From: Metallyticus violacea
Lineage: Eukaryota; Arthropoda; Insecta; Mantodea; Metallyticidae
Length of the DNA stretch: 64,000 bases
Reading direction: 5' to 3'
NCBI GenBank assembly: GCA_030762175.1
Contig: CM060842.1
Span: forward strand, 63,158,501-63,222,500
Shown: positions 1 through 11,072 of the stretch, one piece after another
How the letters are laid out: each line of letters starts with the position of its first letter
How positions within the stretch are numbered: position 1 is the first letter of the stretch
The notes under the pieces: generated by a model
Databases searched by the model: none
Told to the model about the DNA's origin: nothing
Seen by the model: the letters and a program-made list of their open reading frames with translations, nothing else
Translations under genes and position numbers: made by a program

Positions 1-1948
1 CTTAGTTCTAAATGCCATGCTATGCTTCCATGTGGTGTTCTAAGCCTTATATTAGTTTTTAATGAAAATTTTTATAATACAGAAATATTTAGTAAGTTGC
101 TATAGTGTTCGAGTTGCGATAAAGATTTAACTATTATTGAAGAAGAAAAAAACCATCAAGTAAGGCCTTCATTCCCCAATATTTTCATAGAATTGTAGCT
201 TAAGCTAGAGCTATAAATCCTTTTAATTTAATTCCATTGCAATCAAGTGATTTTTTAAAGTATGTTTCTGATTCACTGTTAACGTTATATAAATACAATA
301 TTTCAAAATGCACAATGCTTAAAGCATCTCATCCATCTCAAATGGCTATTAAATTAAATTACCATTAGAAGAGTGGAGGATTTTTTGTTTTAAAGACAGG
401 AAAATCAGTGGTTTCGTCTGGTAAAGATAAACTACGTTTATAGGTTGACAAAAGAAAGACCTCTCGCTCACATTTTTCATTCCTTCTTGAAGACTACAGA
501 GAGTATTATGAGGCATCAATTTCAACCTCTTTGTAAGAATGAAAAACTAAACTTCTCCTGTCGGTTGTGAGGAGAAAATAGAATGTTGGTATTCTTGTAC
601 ATGTTTCATAATACATTTTTGTACCATTGTCTTTAATACATACTTTGTGTTTATTAAAATTATAAAATATATGCCTGCTATCATTAATGTATTTTGGCAG
701 TTATTTTTTTCTAAAACCTGAAATAAAACGTAAAAAAAAGGTTTGGATGGCACTTATAGCCGACTGTTCCATCATATGGCACATAGAACCTTATTGTTAT
801 AATTCCCATTAAACATCTATCACCTAAGATTTATTCCAGAGTTCAAAATTATATACATATATTTTAAAGTTGTTAATGACTGGTTTACAAAAATTCAAAG
901 ATATGCACAAACAAATAAATAATATCTTTTTCAATATTTGGGTTTTTTGTTTTAGTATATCGTTAGACAGTAGGCATTAATCATAACATATAATAACATT
1001 AAAACCGCATAAAACATTAATATTAGTAATTATCAATATATATAATGGCATAACATTACTCGTTAATTTTAATTTCTGAACGAGATAGATTATGCATTTC
1101 ACTTGTTAGCAGTGATATATCAGACTTAATAGGAGGGACTTACATTCTAAATTCTGTTTTTACGTTTTCTGAACTGTTTCTATACTACATGATCGCAGAG
1201 AAATGTTTTTCATACAAGTGAATTGTTACCAAGGACATCTATTTTCATGGGCTTCTTTAATACTCGTATAAAATCCTGTAAGTGAGCTCGAATGTTTGTT
1301 AGTAACATTTTATTTTCACTGTAATTTCGTAGCACCGTTCTTCGATATCTGTAGTCGTGATATTTTCTACTTCATGGAAACGAACTGAAAATGAACAGTT
1401 AATCCACTTTTTGCTTGCATCGGACACTAATCTAATGCTTCGTGAACCTCTTGGGATGGCTTCAGTAGCCACAGTTTAGAACAGTTGAACTAGTTGATGG
1501 ACTCCCAGGTACTTGTTTTTGATTCGCAAATAATGGAAAAATTAAACCGTTCATTCAACTGCCTGTCTACATATAGCAATATTCTGTGCACAAATTTCAT
1601 ATATATTACTTAATACTAGTTACTTGTATTCATGAAATTGTTCAAAACTCGTATTTAGTTCCTCTCTATTGACATTACTGACAATCGACATTCTTCAGTA
1701 GCAAGATGGTTTGAAAAAGTTAAATATTCATAATACAAATACAAAATTATTACAATTTCATAGTACAAGATTAGAGTGATTATATTTAAATTCTTATTTA
1801 ATTCGTGAAATAATCCTAATAATTATCACAAGAGGGTCTGAGCTTTCCATTCCTGTGATATTGCTTGTGATAATTTTATTTCGACAGCTTGCTGTTCATA
1901 TAGAGCTAAATTAAAACCTTAACAATAAATAACTAGGTGCAATTCATG
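1..1948. other. AT-rich stretch, nothing recognised
   Basis: Unique-looking AT-rich DNA with frequent stops in all frames. The one short ORF on the minus strand (547-753, 68 codons) has no recognisable motif and is within what chance gives at this length. No inverted termini, microsatellite or tRNA-like box was seen. Confidence 0.6.
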
Positions 1949-2188
1949 TCATTTTAGTTTTATTACGTCTTTTCCAGCAATCGGGATAACTTTTGATTTC
2001 TTAATTAAACGTTTTAGACTATAATTCTTGGTTATTTTGACCAAAAAATGTGAAGCAGTCTGGAGATGTTCTTTAAATGTCAATATTCTTTGATCGTATA
2101 TGAGCATTAAATTAAATAATTTGCTTATTCGTCTAAATGTAACTTTTCTTTCACTCTTTAAGGAGTAAATAAGCGAATTTGGTGGCAA
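1949..2188 (-). pseudogene. possible LINE reverse-transcriptase fragment
   Basis: A 79-codon minus-strand ORF. Its middle reads LTFKEHLQTA, in the place where jockey/R1-type LINE polymerases have a 'YLGV-LD-LTFK-HL' segment just after the RT palm. The 'YLG' part is not preserved (NLMLIYDQ stands there instead) and no catalytic residue is covered. If real, it is a small scrap of a LINE thumb region with the rest of the element gone. The alternative is a chance ORF in AT-rich DNA. A profile search against non-LTR ORF2 proteins would settle it; I give this less than even odds. Confidence 0.3.
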
Positions 2189-5100
2189 AGGATATCTCGT
2201 CTGAGTCCATTGTTCGCCATACTTTTATTACTATTTCTTTCGAATCTTATTTATATAATTATCTTGGTCTCTTTATGAAGTTTCTTATTAGAGGTTGCTG
2301 GCTACCTTTACTTTGTAGAATTTTCCATATCGAACGCTTTTCATAATCTATTAAATAGAAATATTGGAAGATTAGGTTCGTATATACATTTACTTAGTGT
2401 TTTTATCTCCATATATAAGCAAAGAGAAGGAACAAAGATGAAATGTATCGCTGTGGGTAAAGCTTATTGCAGAGGTAGTAATATGTTCATTTTAGGGAGA
2501 ATGAAAACGGCGAGTATTACGTAATCTATATACATATACCTACACTGTGCAGCTGAGTGAGGAATCTACCTGTTGCTTGTGGTAACAAAGTGCCACTTGA
2601 AGCGTTATTATACTGCGAAAGCTGCACATAACCTTTCTGGTCACACTAAAAGTGCTTCAGGGCAAGTTCGCATGTAAAATGCAATGCGCTTTTGAAGTTC
2701 TTCACGCATAGCAAACCTGTTTTTATTAGCTATGTTATATTGCACTTGTAAAAAAAAACTGACCTTTTGAAGGGAGCTATGTTTGTACAAATCAAATTGC
2801 AACTAATGCTGCGGAACAATATTTTATATTGCCCATTTGTAGTAAAAATTTAAAGAAAAACATTTCGTTACTTTCATTGTTTCATCTATCGCTTAAATTA
2901 AAAAAAAAATCTTCTACCAAGTTTTAAATTTCAAATCAGATTGTGGGAAAACTGTTAAATAAAGGATGTTTACCAAGTTTAGATCTATTTTGAAGGGAAA
3001 AATTAATATGAAATATTAAGGAAATTCTGTAATTTTGTGTATATTTATTAATTACACTTCAGTGAATTTTGATTTGGTCTCCCAGTATTCATATTCGCTG
3101 AGAGGCCCCACCTAACAACCTGTTTGAAAGACTTACTTTAGGTGTCAATCGCTAAATATGGAATTGCTCCCATTTTGTAGAAACCCGAGTTTAGGCTTTG
3201 CCATTTTGCACTAAAAGAGATGAAGTTGCTGAAATATATTGGGATAGCTTGTGCCAGTGTTCTGCAAACTTGAATAAAGTATAAGTAGAAATGGTTCGCC
3301 GTGATGCCTAACCAGACATTCACCAAGGAGTTTCTTACTGCAATTCTAAGGTAGTAGGTGTATTTTTATTTTTATAAAATTCTATATACACATTATAAAT
3401 ATATTTTGTGCATGGTTCATAGACCGTACTTGCTTAAATATGATACACTATTGGAGAGAGGAACAAATAACAATAAAAATTAAAACAATATTAATAATAA
3501 ACAAATTAAAATATGAAGAACGGTATTTACAGATATGTGATTTGGAACATATTACATATTATTTATAATTATAGTAGTTATTGGTTCTAACCAGCAAACA
3601 AATTGCTTCTAGCTTCGCGCACTTTGGCTAGGAAAATGCCCATATTTAACTCTTTATGTGGTTCGCAAACTGACCCCGCATGCCAATCGATCTCTAATTG
3701 CCTTAAAAAAGTTTTCTGAGCTTTTCCCAGGTGCTCCCAGTGGGTATGTTCTGCAGAATATGTACCCATTCCTCTCCTTCACATAATGGACGATTCTCCT
3801 ACCAGAACTATCTGTTATTTTTTTAGCCTTCCAACCTCCAGTCTAAACCAGGCCATTCCTGTGACCTCGGCTTTCCCCCTAGAAGAATCATTTATACCTC
3901 TTTACTCCAGGTTAGTTTAATTTATTTGATAGGCTCAAGGAGATTTTCGTGTTACATTGCCTCGATTTCCTGCCTGCTGATAACCTCTAGCCCATTCTAT
4001 GGTCGTGTTTATTCATCTGCCCTTATGCTAGTTTACCATACTTAAAAATTAATAAAACTGTATAACACACTGTAAAATAGATGCGGCCTGTAGCTGTACT
4101 TTCGACTGTAATTTATACAGATTACACGTGGACGCAGATGTTATTCAATTATGAATAATAAAAACAGAATATAGATTCAGCAAAGAGCTTATGATGAGAA
4201 ATGTGTAATAAATCGTGCTCTCTACGGTGGAAATTCTATTTCTTGCTTTTTCGCTGATTTACCTGTATATTATATGCATAAACAGAATTAGAGATGATAT
4301 ATTTGCAATATAGAGTCAATTTCGACCAAATTAAGGAATTTTAAATTTATAATTTTATGCAGTTCTTTAATAATAATTACAATGGCAATTAACCACATAT
4401 TTCCCGCATTCTATAGAGCATGCATTGTCAAAATTCGCTCTACTCTAATTAGGTGCATACGATGTTTAACCGATTTGTTCATCTACTTAATTATTCACCA
4501 TATCCATTATTACAAGCACCTTCAACATTAGCGATGGTTATTATGAATAGTGAATTATTTCTATGGTAATGAGTCCGGAACCTAATCAAAGCTCATTGAT
4601 TCAAGCAAGGCTAAAGCTGTGTTTTTTGCATGTAGATTATCAAGGTATAGTGTACATAATTGATTGGCTTCTATTTAGAGTTGGCGTCATATAACCCAAT
4701 ATGATATTCAGGTTTTTAATAAATTGAGAAAATGCTTAAAATTTTAATTATAATAAACTATTACTATTGTGAAAGTTCAGGCTATAAATTTTTATAAATG
4801 CGTCTTAAACTTACTTCGTGTGTTATGACAAGGATATTATTATTAAAATGAACATAAAATTATTTATTTTATATCATTACATTATTGTTGGTAAAAGTTG
4901 TTAATAAAATGCTGCATTATGGCACCGGTTTCACAGTAACAATTATATAATATTTTCATTGCTAAAATGCTGTCATTAGGTAGTTATAATGTTACAAAAA
5001 TGTTAAGGAAACAATTTATGTATTGCTATAAACATAAAAAAATCATTCGTCTCTATTGTGGTACCTCAGTAGTAAAAACGGGCGTTAAATATTAATAAAA

Positions 5101-7002
5101 ATTAATAAACAATTATTTAGTTAATATTATAAATCAAATGAATTACTAGAATTGAACCGGTTTTGAAATATTGTTAATATTTTAACCGTTCATTTAACTA
5201 ACAAATCTTTCGTGTTCTTTCTGATAGGTGCACTTCTCGGTATAACGGACAATTCAGGCATCTTAGCTTGCATTAAATATATCCTCACCAGCAACAATAG
5301 CAATAACTTTAGAGTAATTCATTATATAATTTAATATTTATTTTATTTTATTAGCATCCATTTATAATTCCGGTACACCAAAATAGCGTTGAAAATGTTA
5401 AATAATTATTGCGTCAGAAAAATTACGAACATCGCTTTCTTAAACATTTACTCATGCAGGAAAGCGAAGCATCATAAATTAATATTATAATATATTAATA
5501 TTTAGCCTTAATATTATAAAAAACATGCTTTTAATCGTTCGTATTGGTTTTTGTGGCATGTTTGCTAATATTGGTTTCCTAACAACACAAGACAATGAAA
5601 ACAAGAATGCGATAATCTTTTTTTTTTTCCCCTAATTGAGCACATATGTATCATTTTCGAATAAATTCTTCAATTATTCAATTTATAATCTGAGAGCATT
5701 TTGATTTATTCGATTTTTATTCGACGGAAAACGTTTTTAAAAATTGACAGTCTTGACAAACGATGAAATGTCTATATTTTTCTTCACTTCGCAGCGATGA
5801 AGGAATGAAAAGCCTTAGAGTGAATAAAAAAAAAATATTTGGCACTTTAATAATAGAAAACAGTTTATTAAATTGTTACCAGGTCAGATATATATGCTAG
5901 CAAGGCTTTCATTTGTTATCGTAACTTTATTTTTTTTTTCCTCGTCTTCTTCAGAAATCTTTTCAATTTCTTTTTTAGACCATTCTATTGGCTTTTGCGG
6001 AGCCAAAAGAACTTCGAATTCCTAGACTTCAGTTACATAACAAATGCACATTTTGGAAACGGTTGTTACTTCAGGTCTTTAGTATCCCATTAAAGAAAAT
6101 CTATGCAACTTTAAATGTATTTTGAAATCTATTGTCAATTTATATTGCTACAATTCATTAAACAATATATATTGGTAACACTCCATTGCCTGTTCGCTCG
6201 CACGTCAAGCATTCATTCCTGTTATAATCCTCAGCATTATAACTGTGTTTTATAAATGCCACTAAAAACTCAAATAGAAATTGTGATAATAGGACATAAG
6301 AGTAAATGCTCACAATAAGAATGTAAACAAATGTTACCAATCGTGCTTAATTAAAAATTCACAACATACACCATGCTCAGACTTTTAATGAGAAAATTTC
6401 GAAAATTTTATATATAAGTTTTGAAGTCAGATAAAATAATTTATTACACGAAACATTTGTTCTGTAAAATGATGATGCTATAAAAGATATTCTCATTCAG
6501 ATTGTGTACATATTTGCCATTTAAAGACATTATGAAATATATAATATATAGCAATGATAGTATGACGCCACAGTTACAGTACATTTTAATTTTAAAGCGA
6601 TTTAAATAAGTTTTTATGTTTGCCGTGACCAGTAAGGAAAGCGGTAAACTTGGAGGTTAGTATTTTAATTATATTTCGGAAATTAATTTAGTAATCATGT
6701 GTGAAATGATGAATTTAATCACATTTTCCAAATAACAGTAATGACCGTACCGTAAATGCAAATATGTGCTAATTGAAGTTCAAGTATAGCAATCGTTCAT
6801 AAAACATACCTGCTGTAGTTCTGAAAATGTCGTACCACTTTCACATTGAGTAGCAATGCGTGACTTAGTTGCAGCCTTCTTATGAACACGCGTCACATCA
6901 CAACGTAGCTATGGCGATGATCCACATTGAAACGTCTGAGACCATTATTTCCTATTTTTTCTACTCTTATATTCTATATAGGTATTTTTTCACCCTCTGA
7001 TT
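2189..7002. other. AT-rich stretch, nothing recognised
   Basis: No transposon termini, SINE or protein motif was recognised. About 3570-3990 is less AT-rich than its surroundings and carries a 60-codon minus-strand ORF (3587-3769) of unknown nature. The rest is low-complexity A/T-rich sequence with short poly(T) and poly(A) runs. Confidence 0.5.
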
Positions 7003-7289
7003 GTCGGCCCTGGTGGTGTAGTGGTTACTTGCCTCATTAACCCAAGATCGCGGGTTCGAACCCGGCCAGTACCGATGGATTTTTTTTTCGGGCGTAAAAA
7101 TCCTAAGTATGGCTTCCTTCGGAAGGGAAATAAAGCCGTGGGTTCCGTGTCGTGCATTTACGGCACGAAAAAGAACCTCAAGTCTGAAGGAGAAGGCTCT
7201 GAGCAAAATTTGTCGGCCGTTTCACCCTCTGAGTTGAATGGGATGTTGAGGTGTTAAAGAGCGTCCGTATATAAACCAATAAAAAAAAA
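7003..7289 (+). mobile_element. tRNA-derived SINE, family A, copy 1
   Basis: The head is tRNA-like: an A-box-like TGGTGTAGTGG at 7014-7024 and a perfect B box GGTTCGAACCC at 7053-7063, spaced as in an internal pol III promoter. The body continues through the family-specific segment CGGGCGTAAAAATCCTAAGT (about 7089-7108) to the conserved AAAGAGCGTCCGTA and an A-rich tail. The same body occurs at 13302, 27284, 36488 (partial) and 62543. ORFs read through it (for example 78 codons at 7021-7257) are not coding. This copy lacks part of the 3' body compared with copy 2, and I could not find a convincing target-site duplication. Retrotransposition by a LINE enzyme is the known mechanism for such elements. 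Confidence 0.92.
7014..7063 (+). promoter_or_regulatory. pol III internal promoter (A and B boxes) of SINE copy 1
   Basis: The A-box-like TGGTGTAGTGG and the B box GGTTCGAACCC lie about 40 bp apart. The B box is a perfect match to the GGTTCGANNCC consensus, so this head could still be transcribed by RNA polymerase III. Transcription is inference. Confidence 0.75.
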
Positions 7290-8014
7290 CGCTCTAAATA
7301 CATACATGATTGTATCTCTAAATGAACTTTCTATTGAGTTGGCCTGTAATAATTTTAAAAGGATAACAGTATTTTGTTGTACATTCTAGTGAAATAGTGT
7401 CGTCATTACGAGAATAGGAGATCGTGCCTCGTATTTCTTGAACTGCCAGACGACTTAAGTGCTCTCGAGCAGAACTCAGTGTTCATTAATGCATGATGGA
7501 AGCACAGTACAACTTTGATAAAGTACACTGTTCCTACGCAGAAAAAGCTGTGTAAGGAAATGCCACGTTTTAATAAACTCTCAAGAATCCTTGAGAGACT
7601 TCGCAGTCGACCTTGCGTTTTCCTTTCACAAGTCGAAATGAAAAGTATTATAACACCTGTAAGTGTTGAGCTTTAATTAACTCCGCATCTTGAATTTATA
7701 ACCACAACAAAGATTAAAAAAAAAATGTTGATTCAGTGGCCTCTACTTTTTCTTACAAAATTCTATGTCATCTTGGTCTTTCAGCTTTAAAAGTCTTTCT
7801 CTGCCATTTAAGCGCAAATAGGTGCAAAAATTGTGGTCAGTAATATTATAAATACAAAATTTAACTGGCATGAGTAATGATATAATTACAGCTATGCAAA
7901 GATGCTTTGAGAATTGGGTTTACAGTTAAACACTGTTGAATGAGTGATGAAGTTCTTGTTTATTTATTTTTCTTTGTAACTGAGAAAACATCGAAGAAAG
8001 TAAAATATCTCTAT
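7290..8014. other. AT-rich stretch with one small hairpin
   Basis: No gene recognised. A short hairpin at about 7589-7608 has CTCTCAAG pairing with CTTGAGAG around a 4-nt loop; it is too short and isolated to interpret. Confidence 0.5.
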
Positions 8015-8308
8015 TTAGAGAAGAGAGGAAAGTAAAATAGAAAAAGGAAACTGAAATAAGCAGAATGTAAGAAAAAGGAAATTAGAATAATAATTAAAAA
8101 TAGATTTAAAATAAAAAATTACCTTTCCCAAAATTTTCTCTGTAAATTGTTTTTGATCATACAGCGGCCGACTCAAACCACCTGAAATACAGACGGCTTT
8201 CAGCATTGTGTTTATAGGTTTGGTCGACACCGATATCACGGGTTGAGTTGGGGCCGTACATTTTAAAAAATTTAAATGATTAACAATCCTTAACGGTATT
8301 TTCCTCAC
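8015..8308 (-). CDS. unrecognised 97-codon ORF, possible exon
   Basis: A minus-strand ORF whose first half (to about 8120) has a mixed, protein-like composition (for example TAPTQPVISVSTKPINTMLK) and then turns into low-complexity F/L-rich sequence. The change falls at a donor-like GGGAAAG|GTAATTTTTT, so a coding exon of about 60 codons followed by an intron is conceivable. A pyrimidine-rich run lies upstream on the minus strand, but no clean acceptor AG sits at the ORF start. I recognise no domain. It may equally be a piece of an unknown repeat or a chance ORF. Confidence 0.2.
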   Translation of the reverse strand: MRKIPLRIVNHLNFLKCTAPTQPVISVSTKPINTMLKAVCISGGLSRPLYDQKQFTEKILGKVIFYFKSIFNYYSNFLFLTFCLFQFPFSILLSSLL

Positions 8309-9165
8309 ATTTTTTGTTTTTTATGAAAAAAATGACAAAATTATACAGCCGAAATACAGAAAAAGAAAAAGAAAAAAAAAAGCAGTTGACCGTAGGGGGG
8401 TTACGAGTACATTTGTCACCGACCCTGTCCTGACGGTTAGTGTACTAAATTCTTCATGTAACTTTCGTGGGTTTCTTATATGTAAATGGTTTAATCAGGT
8501 GCTTCATGTAACATTTTCAGTCTATTATGTTCATGTCAGTTTTGCGATGACGAAATTCAGGTAGAGCTAGCTCTAGGAGTGACTGACAGCCTTGAGACCA
8601 GTGAAGATGAGACGTCGCACATTTAGTTTGGAGGTAATTACTCTATAGCCTCCTCCAGCCCTCAGATTAGGCTTTCGTACAACCAAAACCGCCAAATAAT
8701 CATTTGTATAGCGGGCTAAGCTAACTTAGACCGGCCTGGATATTACAAAGAAGAGAAAAATACAACGTTTTATCGTAGTTAACATCACAAAATACTTTTA
8801 AGTAGTCAATTAACATCGAAAAGAAATAAGCTCCTCGCGTTGTGTTATTTTTTACCTCTAATTTGCGATTAGAATAATAAAATCTTAATAAAGACAATAA
8901 AACACAGTAAATATTATTTAGGATATTTACTTTCAAGCGATTAGCTGAAACCGTATATTTTATCCTTATACCGTGCGACCAATGATGCTTTCCCCCGCGA
9001 CGCGAAAATTGTTTATATGAGGAAGCTCCCACTCATTTTGGAGGGGGTAGCAAGCCTGCTTGCTTACTGGTTGACCTTGCTGACTGTCGCAGTTGTAGCG
9101 CAGCTGTTCCCGGGTGTATGTTGTGTGGTTCGTTTCTCATTTCTACAGTATACATAAAGTGCATT

Positions 9166-10109
9166 ATGCCTGCTGTGCTTACAACGGCACAGCGCGTCTA
9201 TTATCACTTATATGTTAACTTAGTGAGCTCGTGAAGTTCGAAGACTTTCAAGCAAGATTCTTGTGTGTAGACGCTCCAGATCGTTTAACAGTACATACTC
9301 TGTATTATAAATTTCAGGAAACTGGAAGTGTCCGGCATAAGAAACCAAAAAAGCAGCATCTACCACCTAAGAAAGATTATATGACATTAGTAATCGTTTA
9401 GAAAATGCCCCAAGGAAATCTCTTCTTCATTTTGGACAAGTGGTAATTCTATACGGGTCTGTGCAAAAGGCTACTAAATTATTGCATTTCAAGCCACATA
9501 AAGTAACTTAGGCACATGCTGTTCAAACAGGTTGCACCATACGCACATTTTGTGAGTGAATTCTGGAAAATGTATACAATGGACAAATAGACCGACACCT
9601 TTCTTCTCGAATCAGGCCTGATTCTAGCTCTAAACCTGACTTTGCACATGATGAAAAAAGTCGGTATATGGTACTCCATTAGTGGTGAAAGAATCATAGG
9701 ACCAATTTTAGAGCATATAGTAGACGCAGTTATTATTGAATACCATACTAACTTTTTTTCAGAGAATTAACATACAGGGAGCGTGTACATCTTTTTTTTT
9801 TCAACAGGACCGTGCCACTGCTCATACTGCGAATAATTCCATGAGAGCAATGCACAATGTGTTTCCACAATACAGGGTTATTAGTAGGGATTTGTGCTCC
9901 CTCGGTTTCCCGATTTAACAGCCTGCGATTATTATCTCTGGGGTAAATTTAAAAAAAAATGTCGTAAGAGCCCGCATACCAAAGAAGAGCTCAAAAGATA
10001 ACATTCATAATGAAATTGTCTGGATAACTACAGAGAGTGATGAATAATTTCCTAAAGAGATGCCAAAAATGTGGAGAATGAAGGCAGGCACTTTAAACGC
10101 CTCATTTGA
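9166..10109 (+). pseudogene. Tc1/mariner-type transposase relic (DUF4817-like N terminus), nearly full length
   Basis: Reading the plus strand with frame changes gives the whole order of an insect Tc1/mariner-superfamily transposase. It starts MPAVLTTAQRVYYHLYVN; a helix-turn-helix part contains YKFQETGSVRHKK; a second contains ENAPRKSLLHF and ATKLLHFKPHKVT; a DDE part contains SGERIIGPI, FFQQDRATAHTANNSM and PDLTACDYYLWG; the end is KRCQKCGE then RHFKRLI and a stop at 10107-10109. The second and third catalytic Asp (QQD, TACD) survive. The segment that should carry the first (DEAWFH-like) is lost or unreadable near 9590. There are in-frame stops and at least three frameshifts, one between VISRDL and the PDLTACD block. 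Terminal inverted repeats were not identified. The same family is seen at 29672, 37640, 38770, 42080 and 54775. Confidence 0.85.
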
Positions 10110-10767
10110 TAATTTAGTAATGAGCCTCTTATTGGTTTGTGTATTGTATATTGTTGTTTGTTTTAATATTTTACCCTCCTGCTAATCACCGATACTCGGC
10201 TGGCCGTCTAACCGAACAATCGGCGCGCTTGGCTATAGGCAAATCACTCTGGGGGGAAAACAAAACTGATCGCACGGTAGAATTGAAATATTAATAGATA
10301 CGCGCTTTAACTACAGGTGAGTGAAAAAGTACTAAAATAATGAAATAACTTAAATTTAAATAGATATGTTAATTAAAGTAGAATAATAAAACTAATATTT
10401 CGTTAAAGTAAACATATTGGATGTATATGATAGAAGAAATTTGCGATATTCGGCTATGATAATACACATTAGGTAATTTTTAGATACAGGTGCAGTCACG
10501 ACCTCTGCGACAAATTCGGAGAAGAAGCAGATATCTCAACGAAGAAAATCTTTTGTGGAACAACCAGTGTTTTCTGGCACATCATTTTTAAGTTAAGTAT
10601 TCCTTTTTCTTTGTGTTTATGTTTACTGATTGCATTGTTAAACCACTTGATGCTACATTGTACTCGCCGTGTACCTCTGTGTGTATTCGATGCTTATGCA
10701 GTTAAACGCAAGCATCCATTGAGAATGGACACGAATGCAGTCTTTGGTAGACATAATAATGTGTTAT
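10110..10767. other. AT-rich stretch, nothing recognised
   Basis: No motif recognised. A short GC-richer patch at about 10195-10260 follows the transposase relic and could be the remains of its 3' flank, but no inverted repeat partner was found upstream of 9166. Confidence 0.45.
10756..10767. repeat. target-site duplication, left copy (SINE B)
   Basis: ATAATGTGTTAT, identical to 11061-11072 on the other side of the SINE. Confidence 0.9.
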
Positions 10768-11060
10768 TTTTTTTTTTTTTTGAATGGTGTTTAACGCCTG
10801 TTTTAAACTACTGAGGCACTACAGGCGGTGAACGCTGAAGATACGGGATGAAATGATATATCGGGAAAGGATTGTATTTAAGGAAGGAAATGTTCCAGGC
10901 CTAAGTTTAGGGTACCTTCCCGACATTTGCCATTTATGAGGACTGAGGAAAACCTGGAAAAAAAAACCTCTGTCAGGGAGAATGGTCCTGGCGGGAGTAG
11001 AACCCCCAGACCTCCCGCTCCGAGTCCGCGCTTTAACGACCCCGGCCACCCGTGGCGGTT
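10768..11060 (-). mobile_element. tRNA-derived SINE, family B, with perfect 12-bp target-site duplication
   Basis: Read on the minus strand, the head begins near 11060 with a tRNA-like GGTGGCCGGGGTCGTTAAAG (compare the Ser/Leu-type A box TGGCCGAGTGGTTAAG). It continues to a B-box-like GGGGTTCTACTCCC and ends in an A-rich tail, seen as a T run at about 10767-10781. The element is bracketed by identical ATAATGTGTTAT at 10756-10767 and 11061-11072. That perfect duplication and the homopolymeric tail argue for a recent LINE-mediated insertion. The body does not match family A. The 76-codon ORF across it is not a gene. Confidence 0.9.
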
Positions 11061-11072
11061 ATAATGTGTTAT
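11061..11072. repeat. target-site duplication, right copy (SINE B)
   Basis: ATAATGTGTTAT, identical to 10756-10767. Confidence 0.9.

Noticed and set aside
7014..7086. tRNA genes at the SINE heads (7014, 13310, 62770, 52640 and similar)
   Set aside because: A and B boxes are present, but the acceptor and other stems do not pair and each head continues into a shared repeat body, so these are SINEs.
7004..7310. Target-site duplication TGATTG around SINE copy 1
   Set aside because: Six bases only, and the right copy lies about 15 bp beyond the A-rich tail; not distinguishable from chance.
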